64,000 nt of DNA from Heterobasidion occidentale (taxonomy: Eukaryota > Basidiomycota > Agaricomycetes > Russulales > Bondarzewiaceae). Below are positions 10,074 to 21,275 of the stretch, piece after piece. The notes under the pieces were generated by a model. It ran no database searches. It was not told the origin of the DNA and saw only the letters and a list, made by a program, of their open reading frames with translations. Each line of letters opens with the position of its first letter. Position 1 is the stretch's first letter. The stretch lies in NCBI GenBank assembly GCA_039111635.1, contig JBCAQO010000002.1, forward strand, positions 2,232,001 through 2,296,000. Reading direction: 5' to 3'. Position numbers and translations under genes: made by a program.

Positions 10074-12192
10074 TTGGCCGTCTGGCGGAGGTGTATGCAA
10101 GCGGAGCGTTCTAGTGGCGTGCCCCCACGTTCTCAGCTCCTGATAACAATTGTCACACAGTCGCCGGCGGCCCACGGGTCATCGCTGGCGTTCGGTGACA
10201 GCATCGCAAAGCGCGATCAGAAAGAAGAGAGCGAGAAATGCGCGGTATGCGAGCGCATGAGCACAATTTTACATAAACCTCCCGTCGGCAATGCTCTCCA
10301 GGGCGTCTGATAAGCCCGTCGTGTTGCGTGTCACGACTACAACAAATGATTTTTGCGGGGCTGGTGACTCTCTCTCTCGGGGCGCGCATGAACGGACAGG
10401 GCACCACGACCGTTCTGAGATCTGAGCTGCGTGCGGACATCAAAAGATATTGAACGCCAGCGAGTCAGATTGACAGTTGATGGAGACAAAGAGCGTCTCG
10501 GACATCGCGGATCATCACCGCGCTGGGCTGTCAGCATCCCACCTCCATCGCAGCGCGGGGCGCGTGCGCGCAAACTCATGGAGGAGCCACGGAGCGCAGC
10601 ATCACACGTCAGCGCGCCTGGGTGGCCAGTTGACAGTAAACCGAAAGAGGAGGGTTGTCCGTGGAGGCAGGACTCCTCCGATCGCGCGCGATCGCGGCGA
10701 GCATGACGATCTGGCGGAGCCCCGCAGCGACAGCGCCTTGGTGGATCCGTTTAGACCGCTCGGGGAAACTGCGAGTGGCAGGCGCGTCGGTAGCGCCCAC
10801 GCAAGTTCAACTGCTTGTGGCGACGTAAGCACTGTATCAGACAGCAAGGACAGCGATGGATCGACTTTAAGCACGCCAAGGCGACTGGGCGGAAGATGGC
10901 TGCGAAGGATGTTAGGCTCTGTAGGGCTCTGCAAGACCCGTCGTGCGCTTTGGGTCCTTGGCGCTCCCTACCACCACTCGCTCGCGAGGCCAAGCATTCG
11001 TGGGGCGACGGGGCGACTGGCAGGTCTGACAGTGTCTTGGCCCAGCAGCGAGCGGATCAGTGCAAGCGCAGTAAGTAGCCAGCGCCGGATCTCCTGCCTA
11101 CGGGATCTGTCAAGCTTCAAAGTTTAGTTGGGGACAAGCGACACATGCGACGCAGCCTAGAGACCGAAGCCCAGAGCGGTAAGAAGCGGCCGTTGGAGGC
11201 GCGAAGCTAGCGAGGTGGCGTATGAGAACGGCGTCAGGCATTCTAGCGAACGACTCGGGTATCCTTGGCGTGCGTATGCACTCTCATTCGGAGTGAATTG
11301 CACGCGTCCGTAGTTGAGTGATTGACGTGCCGGTGTCCACGTCGACTCGCGCCGTCTGGGAAGGCCAGCCGTAGAAGGAAGGAAGATTGCATACCAGCCA
11401 TATCGGTCTAGTAGTGTAGGAACTGTCGATGTACGGCTAGCCTTAGTGACAGCACCGGGGCAAATCATCTTGTGCACAATCTTCCGAGTCCAGACATGCC
11501 AGTCACCGTGGGCATTGAGAAATCTGAGGCCCGAGGAATGCACAAGGCCATCCAAGAGACTCCAAATTAGGCTAGAGACGCTTCGGCGCGATGCTCGAAT
11601 GTATAAAGTCCGTGGGTCCGATGTCTGTACGAGCTGTCCATGGAGGAATGGATTATTCAATGCGAACATGCGCAGTCCTCGATACGTAGCCTGGTGAAAA
11701 TCGCATCAGGATTGAGCACCATCCCGGACTCCACCGGCCCCTGTGAACCAATTGCGTTTAGAAACGCCGTCCGCATCTCCGAACCTAACAGATGTCGAGG
11801 AGTAACCTGGAGTAACAAGATTACCCATGAGAACCCTGAAGCCGCGTGCAAGCCAACGCACAAGGTCGACACCCAGGCCAACTGAGGTGGAGACGTAGGC
11901 AGAGTGCGGCTGACCACGAGTCTACCAGCTGTTCAGAAGACGTGCTTTTCCAATGCGCATGCAGGCAAGAAGGGCCGCCTCGCCCGACTCACCGACATAG
12001 CATCATTATAATGCATTGGTACACTACACATGCAACCGTCCGTCCACTAATATGATCCCCGCAACACTCTAGCATCGCCGAACAGCACAGACCGATTGAA
12101 TCAGAGAACGAGCCAGCGTCGGAGGTCAGAGTAGACACACCTCTCGAGCCAGCTAACCCGTCCGGCCGCCCGCCGTGACCAGACACGAAGGC
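10074..12192. other. gene-free zone, part 3: no recognisable gene
   Basis: Less GC-rich than the preceding 2 kb. A 170-codon minus-strand reading frame at 11157-11669 and smaller ones show no domain, no family resemblance and no convincing intron structure. The right end holds the 3' flank of PRP28. Nothing else was seen. Confidence 0.5.
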
Positions 12193-15179
12193 TTAACCTT
12201 GATCGTCCGCGTCCCTCTTCCGCTTCATCTCCCTGGACACCTTGTGTTGCGCAGACTCGTGTCGGGCGAGCTCAGGCGGGACTTTGGACACCGGGCTCTT
12301 CGATATCTCTGCAAGGAAAAAAAGCGATCAGATCAAGGCCAAAGTGAGCGATATTCCAGAGGCACGAGAGAGCACTCCGGTAGAAGGTTTGTGCCTATGG
12401 GCTTCCGTACCTTGCTTCAGTTCGTACCTGTCATGTGGGAAAGAGAGGTATTTATTAGCGCAAGAGGTCAACGAGAAGGCGCCCCATGCGGCACGAAAGC
12501 GAGTAGAACACGACAGACTCACATCACTTCGTCGTCGTCGTTCGTGAGGAAAGTGATCGCCGTGCCCAATTTTCCAGCACGTCCAGTACGCCCTGTGGCA
12601 AGGCACGCCCTCAGTATCACGACCCTCATGAGACACTCAAAGCGCGTGCATACCGATACGATGGACATATGCCTCGATCGTGTTCGCCATCTGGAAGTTG
12701 ATAACGAGCGAGACGTCTTGCACGTCGATACCACGACCTGCGAGATCGGTGGCCACCAGGATATCGGCCTCGCCGGTGCGCAGTGACTGCAACGACGCCT
12801 CTCGTTGTTCTTGGTTTTTCCCGGAGTGCAGGGTCGAGGCACTCCACTGCAGCAATGTCAGAAATTATTGTTTTTGAGAGTGATAACAGGGCACGCACCC
12901 CTGCACGAGAGAGGTCTTTCGCAACCATGTCCGCTGTCTTCTTCTGATTGACGAAAACGATGATCGGCGACTGGAAACCCCCGCTGTTGAGAATCTCCAG
13001 CAACCGCTGCCTGAAGCATACTATCAGCATCGGACAAACAGACATCGAATCGAACACGCACTTTTTCTTCTCGTCTCCGATAACAAACTCAACCCGCTGT
13101 TCGACCGTGTCGACGGCCCTGCCAGCCTCACCGATATTGATGATCGCCGGCCGCTTCAGATACTTCCTCGCCAGCCGCTCCACGGCGGCGGGCATCGTCG
13201 CGGAGAACAGCGTCGTGACGCGCGTGCGGCCCTTCTTGACCATCGTCTCGCCGTCGACCTCCATCGCCTCGCCCTGCTCCTCGCCCTCCATCGTCTCGGA
13301 CGGGAGCTTGTCCAGGATGAACGTGAGGTCGACTTCGAACCCGAGGTGGACCATCCGATCCGCCTCGTCCATGACCACGTATCGGCACTGGGACAGAACG
13401 AGGACGTGGCGCTCGAGAACGTCCTTCAGACGACCGGGAGTGGCGATGATGATCTCTGCACCCTCGCGCAGATTGAACTGCTGCTCCTCAACGGCTCTCT
13501 ACACGACAGAACGATCAACGGAGGGCAACCAACATGAAAGCGCGAGCACATACCCCTCCGACGATGGACACGCATTTGAAGCCAAGATGCGTCGCGAACT
13601 TTTGCGCCTCGCTCTCGATCTGCTGCGCCAACTCGCGAGTCGGCGCCAAGATCAGCGCATAAGGGCCCAAATGCCTGTTCTCGTCCGTGAACGCAGGCAA
13701 TTTCGAGATGAAAGTCAGCATCGGGATAACGAACGCCGCCGTTTTACCGGAGCCTGTTCGTTCAGAGTGTAAGACACCCTGTAGATCCCAAATTCGATGA
13801 TGTTTGAGTGTACGCACCGGTTTCAGCGATACCGATGATATCACGGTTTTGGAGACCTATTGGGATAGCCTGGCGCTGGATGGGCGATGGATCCTTGTAT
13901 CCTATCTTCTCTATGACTTCTAGGATTGTTGTAGGGATAGTCGATTCTACCCAAGACCGCAGAGGATGCGGAATATTGCCACCTGCCAACCAGTTTTGGA
14001 TCAACGAAACATAAAAGGTTGCGCACGCAAAGACGACGGACCTCGAGCAGCAATGCTGAAATCCTCTCGGAAAATACGCCAATCGCGCTCCTTCATCTCC
14101 TCCAGAGGCTTGTCCGTCCAATGCCGGTCATCATAGCCAACCTTCGAGGCCTTCCTCCGCTCCATGGGATCCGCGAGGTTTTTGTCCACTTCGCTGCTCC
14201 TAGCTCCGCCGCCACCGCCTCCGCCATCGTCCATGCCCGCGATATGCCCGCGCCCAAACATGACCTGGGCGCCCTGGCGGTGGATGCCGACGGCGATGGG
14301 CGCGTCGGCCGCGAACGTGTCCTCCTGCTCGTCCCAGTCGAACACGAACTTGCGGTCGTTCATCTTGCGGATCTTGCGCTTTTTCTTGTCGACGCCGAGG
14401 TAGCGCGAGCGGATCGCGGACAGGTCGTTCTCGGTCATGGGCGGGGCGTAGGTCGATCCGTCGGGCGCTGGGGTGGAGGAGGTGGACCCGGGGCCCGAGG
14501 AGGGTCCAGAGGGAGGAGGCATCGAAGAGAATGGGGCGGGAGAGGCTGTTGAAGACGCGGGGCCGGAGGGTGCGTCCTTGCTGCGGTCTGCACGAGGGCC
14601 CGTCGGCACGCCTGGGTAGTTGGGACGTCGTTCGTCTTGGCCTGCCCGTCTATCGTCATAGCCTCCTCGTCGATCATCCTGGCCGCCTCGTCTATCATCC
14701 TGACCTCCGCGCCTATCACCCTGGCCGCCACGCCTGTCGTCCTGACCTCCTCGCCTGTCCCGACGTCCATAGCGGTCTCGGTCTCGGTCATGGCGATCAT
14801 CATCTAAGCATCGACAAGAACACTCGTGAGCGCGAGGAAACACGTTGTAAAGCGGTGCGCACTCACAACGCCCTCCGTACCTGCTGCCTCCGCCTCTATC
14901 CCTCTCCTGGTATCTAAGCGCGTCAGCCTCCCGCTCTAACGTCTCCCTGTCCTTCCGGACAGCCTCATCCCTGGCCTTCTGCTCCCTGATTTCTTGCGTG
15001 CGCTGTGTGATCGCGAGCTTCGCCCGCTCCTCTTTAGAAAGGAATTTGGGCTGCAGATGGAGACTCAGTCAGCCTGCTTGGGGAGCGAGAGAGGGACGGA
15101 CCTTGGACGCGGCCTCTTTCTCCGCCTTTTGTTTCTGCAGCAGAGATTCGATGGAGAGCGGCTCGGGTTTGGAGGCCAT
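12193..15179 (-). CDS. PRP28: DEAD-box pre-mRNA splicing helicase Prp28
   Basis: RNA helicase that displaces U1 snRNP from the 5' splice site so that U6 can pair during B-complex formation. The start [20 protein letters not shown] is followed by a charged RS/RGG-like region with QDDRRGG repeats. The Prp28-specific linker [20 protein letters not shown] comes next. Helicase motifs: Q-motif [13 protein letters not shown], motif [12 protein letters not shown] (split by an intron after the first G), [12 protein letters not shown] in [12 protein letters not shown] in [28 protein letters not shown], and HRIGRTGRAG (split by an intron). It ends [10 protein letters not shown]. At least five short introns. 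Divergent from the EF-hand gene, with 157 bp between start codons, so the promoter is probably shared. All motifs are intact. Confidence 0.92.
14640..14780 (-). repeat. RGGQDDR-type repeats in PRP28 N-terminus
   Basis: Imperfect tandem repeats of about 21-24 bp encode units such as [12 protein letters not shown] with variants QGDRR, YDDRR and AGQDERR. They lie in the disordered N-terminal arm of Prp28. RGG/RS-like arms of this helicase are typical phosphorylation and RNA-contact regions; the repeat number here probably varies between strains. Confidence 0.75.
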
Positions 15180-15336
15180 TGCGGAACGTGGATCGCTCGT
15201 GCACTGTGAAGGCCTGCACTCGACGTCACTCGCCTGCCCTAAAGCTCACGTGCTGCGAGTCGCGTCTCGCCGAGACGCGTTTCTCTTCCGCTCACCCGCC
15301 TCACAAAGTCCTCGATTCCCGCGCTCGCACTTCGAA

Positions 15337-16019
15337 ATGCCAAAAAACGAAGAAGACGCCCGCTTGTCCTCTTCTCTCGCACAAGAAGAGTCCTCATCAC
15401 CCTTGCTAGACGAAGAAGACGCCATCAGCGAGCAGGTGAGCCTGCTCGCCTGTCTCCACCCCTTGTGTCGCGCGAAGGCACTCTGCTTGGTGTGCAGTCG
15501 CTGATCGATGATCGATCCCGCCCGCACATACAAATCCCAGCTCGAAGCCTGCCTCAAGCACATCTTCGCCAAATACTGCACACCCCGTCCGATCGCGTCC
15601 GCCACAGGGGCGGGGCCCGCGCTCCTCTCGCCTCCCGAGGGGGCCTTCCTTTCCCCTGAAGGACTAGACTCCTGGGCGCGTGATACCAACGGCGAGCCCT
15701 TCACCGAGGAGACCAAGGAGGAGCTGCTGGAGTTCATGGATGTGACCGACGACGGCGCGCTAACGTGGGTCACCCCCCAAACCTCTTCACAGTATTTTTA
15801 AGACCGTGCACTATTATTAACGCCGGTGGGCGATCGCGCAGCTTCAAGGGGTTCATGCAGGTGTATCAACTACAAACGGAGAACGACGCAGAAGAGACGT
15901 GGAAAGACCTGGTATGTCATCTGCTTGGTCACTTGGCCGCGTTCATGAAGCCTGTTTCCCCACAGGCGGCACATGGCTTTGATCGAAGCCTGCGGCTGAC
16001 CGTCGATCCACCACTGTAA
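15337..16019 (+). CDS. small EF-hand / Miro EF-associated-domain-like protein
   Basis: Proposed exons are 15337-15435, 15498-15764, 15842-15911 and 15966-16019. Product about 160 residues: acidic N-terminus, a helix TYKSQLEACLKHIF, an EF-hand-like loop DVTDDGALTFKG, then GFMQVYQLQTENDAEETW with HGFDRSLRLT. The last part resembles the EF-hand-associated segment of Miro GTPases (pattern ETTW...FGY). No GTPase domain is present. Position 12 of the loop is Gly instead of Glu, so calcium binding is doubtful. A perfect 7-bp tandem duplication at 15503-15516 breaks the frame just after the first intron; translation may instead start at the ATG at 15508. Function is unknown; the Miro relation is inferred from the pattern alone. 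Confidence 0.6.
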
Positions 16020-16269
16020 CGTACTGTATCGCCGGTGCATCTTCCTGTCAGAATGTGAGTGCTGCATTGGTGGCCACCCTGTCCGTCGGCACCATGTGTT
16101 GGGATGTGGAGAAGCATTGAGCAAGGATGCGTTCCGGCGCGAGGGCACACACAGGAGCAGACGTTCTACCTCCGAGTGAAGCCAGTCGCTCGATGGGACT
16201 GCGGTACTGCCGTTCAGACAAGGTCCGGCTCAGGGAAAGAAGACCGGTTTAAGACGAGCTTCCACAACT

Positions 16270-17140
16270 CTACGCCCTCCCATCATCGAGGGCCCAGCGG
16301 AGGCCGCCCTTTGCCATTGCTTTCGCGAGTTTGCGATGGGGGACGCGCTCTACGGCAAAGCCCCACAGGGTGCCAGCCTCGGTTAGGGCGCGATCGATGA
16401 CGGCGGAGTCCCTGCGTTCGATGCACAAGTACACGGGCGGAGGGCGCGACGCGCCTGCCGCGAGAGATTGAGAGCTGACGGCGTGAAGTGTGCGAAGCAG
16501 CGGGGTGACGAGGGCGGGGGAGTAGAGGGTGTCGGAAGAGACGATAAGGTCGAAGGGAGGGCCGAGCAAGGCGTTTGCGGCGGGAGTGATGGCATGTGAA
16601 TCGGGGGACGAGGGGTGCGGACGCGGTGACCGGGACGCGATGGCAGATGGATGTGACCAGTCCCAGTCGCGTGGAGATATAGTCCAGTCGAGTTCACGTA
16701 TTTGGATGACTCCGGGGGAAGCGGTGGAGGGGGGTGGGTTATCGAGTACGTTCGTGCGGAGGACACTCGAGATGACCTGTTCTGTGTCGGTGGCGAGAAC
16801 GTCGCAGCCCAAAGAACGCAGGGCCAGCCTGGAAACGGAGGGGTGATGGTCGGGGGGCTGCTGGTGGGGAAGGGCGAGGCACGTACGCAGTAAGACCGAT
16901 GCCGCTGCCGAGCTCGAGAGCTGTAGGGCGGGGATTTGTATGATGTGTTCGGGGAGGGCTGAGAAGGGAGGGGAGGTAGAGGGAGAGGCACTGGGCGCCT
17001 AGCCACAAGGCAGTGCCGTTGGCCTGGCCGTCGTCGACCTGGCGGAGGGAAAAGCGGGCGTCGAGGAAAGGATAGGATAGAACGGCGAGATGTTTCGTGT
17101 CCTGGGCTGGGCGGGGAGAAGTGGTGCTGCTGTTCATCAT
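16270..17140 (-). CDS. METTL21-like (Methyltransf_16) protein lysine methyltransferase
   Basis: Seven-beta-strand SAM-dependent methyltransferase. Two exons, with the intron inside motif I: ALELGSGIGLTA joins ALRSLGCDVLATDTE (acidic SAM-ribose contact). Then FDLIVSSDTLYSPALVTPLL (post-I region), VYLCIERRD and a C-terminal AKGGLRWALDDGRA. The start is the first of two adjacent ATGs (MMNSST); no in-frame ATG lies further upstream. About 270 residues. Families of this fold methylate lysines in elongation factors and chaperones; the substrate here cannot be assigned. It converges on the EF-hand gene (250 bp) and is divergent from the RhoGEF (161 bp between start codons). Confidence 0.72.
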
Positions 17141-17206
17141 GTCATTCACGGACGTCGCGGCTGCACGTTGTCTGCATGTAAACACCCCGAACGAACGTCC
17201 AAACAC

Positions 17207-17301
17207 GTTTCCTCCTCCTTCCTCCTACTCGTCCTCCTCGTCCTCCTCCTCGTCCTCCTCCCCGTCCTCCTCATCCCTCCCTCCTCGCCGCTGCCCTCGC
17301 C
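17207..17301 (+). repeat. polypyrimidine (TCC)n leader before RhoGEF start
   Basis: Almost uninterrupted pyrimidine sequence (TCCTCC / TCGTCCTCC units) ending directly at the RhoGEF ATG at 17302. C/T-rich leaders are common upstream of highly transcribed fungal genes; this one lies between two divergent genes. Confidence 0.7.
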
Positions 17302-20300
17302 ATGAAGGCCCTCTTCAGTCGCCTCAACCGCGGCCTCTCAAAGGACAAACCGAGAGACCCCAAAGACGGCCCAGATCCCATCCTCCCCTCGTACCACAAG
17401 GAAAAGCTCCAGCTGCCTCCCCTCCCCGACTGGCCCCCGAACCGTGCAGCAGCAGGCACGCCCTCGTCGCTCGCGTCCTACAAACCCCTGCCCGACATCT
17501 CATCACGCCCCCTTCCCCCCATAGATGAACCCCTCCCCCCATTCCCCCCCGACTCCGACCCCCCGCGCGCACCGCTCTCAGACGTCCTCGAAGAACCCTC
17601 CCAACCCAACCTCGTCACCCACGTAGCGTCCCGCGCCGAACAGGATTCCGCAGGGCGCAGCTCCCGCAAGACCGCCAACGGCAGCGTAAGTACAACCAAC
17701 GGCAACCAAGACGTCCAGAAGAAGGTCGCCTTCATCTCCCCCCCGCCCACCCCCGCAGGCCTCAACAACGACCGTCCCCTGCCCGCCGACGGCCCGTCAG
17801 CCGCCGCAAAGGCAACCACATCGCGTTCCAACCCAAAGAGACCCGCGGATCCACCTCCACCGCAGCCTCTGCGTCCAGGGCCGACGTCGGCTCCACCTCC
17901 AGGGCTAGCAACACAACCGTCAAGGCGACCTCGACCCGCAACGCTACATCTCCATACCCCCAGAAAGGTCATGGCGATGCCGCCTCCATGCACCAGTCCC
18001 TGCGCTCAGGAACGCCGTACTCGCAGCGCTCCGCGACGGGCAGCGTCATACCGCCTGCCTCGTGGAGCGAAGGCGCCGAAGAGGATCTCGTCTCCAACTT
18101 GGGCCCTCGAGAGCGCACGCGACAGGAGGTCTTGTGGGAGATCGTCGCCAGTGAAGAGAGGTACATCCCTCCGTCTTTTCTGGATTCGTTGCGTGTGCGC
18201 GTTCGTTGACCCTCTCTCAGATACGTCAACGAGCTCATCAAGCTCAAGGACACGTTCATCGTCCCGCTCCTGCATCCATACTCCACTTCCCCGGTCTCGT
18301 CGCCCACCTTGATGGACTACGACGACTATGCCCGCATCGACTCTCCCTTAGAATCCGTAGACCACTTACCCATCGCCTCTCGTTTCCTCTCACCGACTGG
18401 TTTTCGGTCCGATACTCCAACCGCCCCCGACACGGCTTCGAAAAAGGACGACAAGGACAAGGACACGCCCAACATGGATACGGAATCCGTCAACTCCGAC
18501 GACGAGGAGAACGACCAGATGGGCCAGGGCTACTCAGCCTCCCGTCAGAGACCTCCCGGAGGCCCAGGTTTGTTTTCTTCGAAACAGGGCCATCGGTCGC
18601 CTTACGGAGCCGCAGCACCGCGGAGCGGAGGCAGGGATCCGTCCGTCCCTTTCCCTTCCCGCTCACACCAGTCCTTACCACCCCCTCCGCGCATGAACCC
18701 CAGCGCGTCCACGACCTCGCTCGGCCGCCAATCCTTCATGGGACCGACCCCGTCCGAGCGAGACCGAGAACGCAAGTCCGCAGCGACGCCTGCGAGCGGT
18801 CGCGGCATGCTTCGAAAAACGAAGAAGAGCCAGACCACGGCAGACTACACCGTCAACGGCGGCGTCGCGCCCCATCAGCTGCCCGACGACTTGCGCCAGT
18901 GCTTGGAGACGATCGAGCGCAGCATATTGGAGGGCCATCTGAAACTCAACGATGGTCTCCGGAAACGCTATGATGAGCAATATCCCCTTGTTCGATCTCT
19001 GGCTGACGTCTTTGTCGCGAACGTACGTGCTTTCGCGTACATACGGGGGCTTTTGTTTCTCACGCGGACTGACGTTTCCGTCTCGAGCAGTCCCACATCC
19101 TGCGAGGCTATGCAGACTACGTTCTCCATTTGGAACGAGCTCTGGAGCAGGTCGAAGACGTGCTCTCGACGGCGAGCGCGACCAAGCGGCCAAAGAAACA
19201 GGACGCGGACGAATGGCTCAAGGTCTGCACCTTCCTGCAGCGGCTCGAGGCTGATGCCGCGGAGAAGGGCGAAACGGGGCTCGCGATTTCATTATCGAAG
19301 CCCTTCCAGCGTCTCCTCAAGTACCCACTCCTCTTTCAAAACCTTCTCTTCCACACGGACCCGTCCACGTTCGAGTACGAGAGCACCCTGCAGATGGTCG
19401 CGGAGGTAGAGACGATCGTGCGCAGCATCGAGGACGAAAAGATCCAGAAAGAGGAGCGGGACAAGACGCGGGACGTGTTCGCCCGCATCGAGGGGCTCGA
19501 TAAGGTAAAGCAGCTCGCGGTTCCCAAGCCCTCGCGGGTCCTCAAGGAAGAGCGGATACTCTCGGGGCTCGGGCAAGAGTCCATCAAGTCGGCCTCACCA
19601 CCACCCGTGACCGGCCCAAGGGCCGTCAAGGGCAAATCGTCGTTAAGCGCTTCAGCGATGCGCTGCAGTCGGGCGCGAACGGCGTGGGGGGGAAGAAAGA
19701 TCTGTGGTTGGTCGTCTTCAACGACGTCGTGCTCCGATGCCAGAGGGTGGGGACCACTTCGCTGCCGTTGGGCAGCGCGAGCAGCGCGCGGGCGAATTCT
19801 TTGCCGGAGCTGCAGGGCAAGGCCAAGTACGCTACCACCGGCCGGAGAATTCTCATGCGAGGCCCCGCAATCTCTACAAGTTCATCAAGGTACGTTCTGT
19901 GTGCGGATCAGCGCGTGTGTCATCTCCTCAGCTCTGCACAGATCGAGCAGTGGGCCATCGGAGATGTCGCACAACCCCGCGAAGGCGTCGTATCGATGGA
20001 AGAGTGCGTGAAATCTTTCCGCTAGTGTGAGAAGTGACCGAACTCAATTTTATTTTATTTTCAGCGTCGTGCGGACGCGAGCGCAGGTGCACTCCGTTCA
20101 GCCAAGGATAGTCCCCATGCCCGAGGATGACGAGGATGGAGGGATGGACTCTGACGACTCGGATCGCAAGAGCAAGATGAGCTTCTCCTATTGGGGCGCG
20201 GACAAGGTCACCCTCCAAAAGCCCCTGGTCAAACCCAGAGCGCCGGTGGGCGTGCACGGCGCGCGGCGCGGCGGTCCCGCTCTACCCTCGGGATACTCTC

Positions 20301-20713
20301 GAGAGTCTTCTGCAAACGCCAAATTCGGCAACCGTCTGGTGTCCGCCGAGTCCGCCGCCGCACCACGCCCCGCGAGTCGTCGGACACAAGTGATGCCCAC
20401 CGCCCGACGGCCTGCTGTCTCGGACGACTCTCACTCGGCCAAGGTGACGGTGACGAGACCGGCCTGGGACAAGAGCACGCGCTCCGCTGCCCCGGGAGCC
20501 ACCACCGTCACCACCACCACCACTACTACCACATCCGCCACCAGCACACCTGGCCCCGCCAAGCGCTCGCGCAACCTGTCTCAGAACAGCGCCGCGACCC
20601 GCGCCACGACCACCTCGAACAAGATGCTCGCCTCGCCGGCCCCGTCCGAGGACTCTGGAGTGGGTCTCTATCGACAGATGATGGCGCAGGATCCTTCGCT
20701 GAACGCCGCTTAA
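17302..20713 (+). CDS. Dbl-family Rho guanine nucleotide exchange factor (DH-PH)
   Basis: Activator of Rho/Cdc42-type GTPases. Start MKALFSRLNRGLSKDKPRD, then about 270 residues of Pro/Ser-rich sequence. The DH domain begins RQEVLWEIVASEERYVNELI and continues with SHILRGYADYVLHLERAL and LSKPFQRLLKYPLLFQNLL, the conserved DH core helix. The DH is interrupted by a long disordered insert (about 190 residues). A PH-like segment follows: VVKRFSDALQ, KKDLWLVVFNDVVLRCQ, RPRNLYKFIKIEQWAIGD. The C-terminus is a Ser/Thr-rich tail ending QMMAQDPSLNAA. Introns fall after SEER, VAN, FIK and SMED. Three places need one extra base: 17793-17795 (CCC), 19604-19606 (CCC) and 19842-19850 (GG). DH-PH identity is firm; the GTPase partner and the orthologue name are not determined. 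Confidence 0.82.
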
Positions 20714-21275
20714 GCCATAGATACAAGTTCCCCCCCGTACACACCCACAGACTCACGCACGCTCGTTCTTAATACTTTTCTTAACGTCCCCTTCGCTCTC
20801 GTATACCGCCATATTTTTACCGGAATTTCTGAGCCTCTCCGTCCGCGCCTCGTGGCCCTTGGCTCTGCCGTGCCCCTCTCAGACCCTGATATCGCCATCT
20901 TTCCCATGCTTGCAATGTCCCCGTTCCTGCCTCTATTGATTGCCTCTTCCTCTCGGTTTATGACATTAAGTACTCTTGTTATATGTTCTGCGATACCGTA
21001 CCGTACCTATTCTTTGCATGCTCTCGCTATACGAATGTTTTCACATCTTTTTTCTTTTCTTTGCCGCCGCTCTGCAGGCACAGGTATCGTGCCCACACTC
21101 CCTTATCTTTGCCTCGCGCTTCGCTCGCAACATGCTCATAGTCGTAACGTGTTTCCATTTCCTACGCCCTACCTTTCGTCGTCACTCTCTTTCTCGAACC
21201 ATCGGATCCGGCTTCCTCTCTTCAACCCTTTCTTAATAATCTATACTTGGTCTAGACATCGACTGTATCACCATA
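20714..21275. other. convergent intergenic region RhoGEF/asparagine synthetase
   Basis: T-rich and C-rich 3' flanking sequence of two convergent genes. No coding or RNA gene was recognised. Confidence 0.6.

Noticed and set aside
11157..11669. 170-codon minus-strand frame in the gene-free zone
   Set aside because: Composition is less biased, but there is no recognisable motif and no neighbouring exon; kept as unassigned intergenic sequence.
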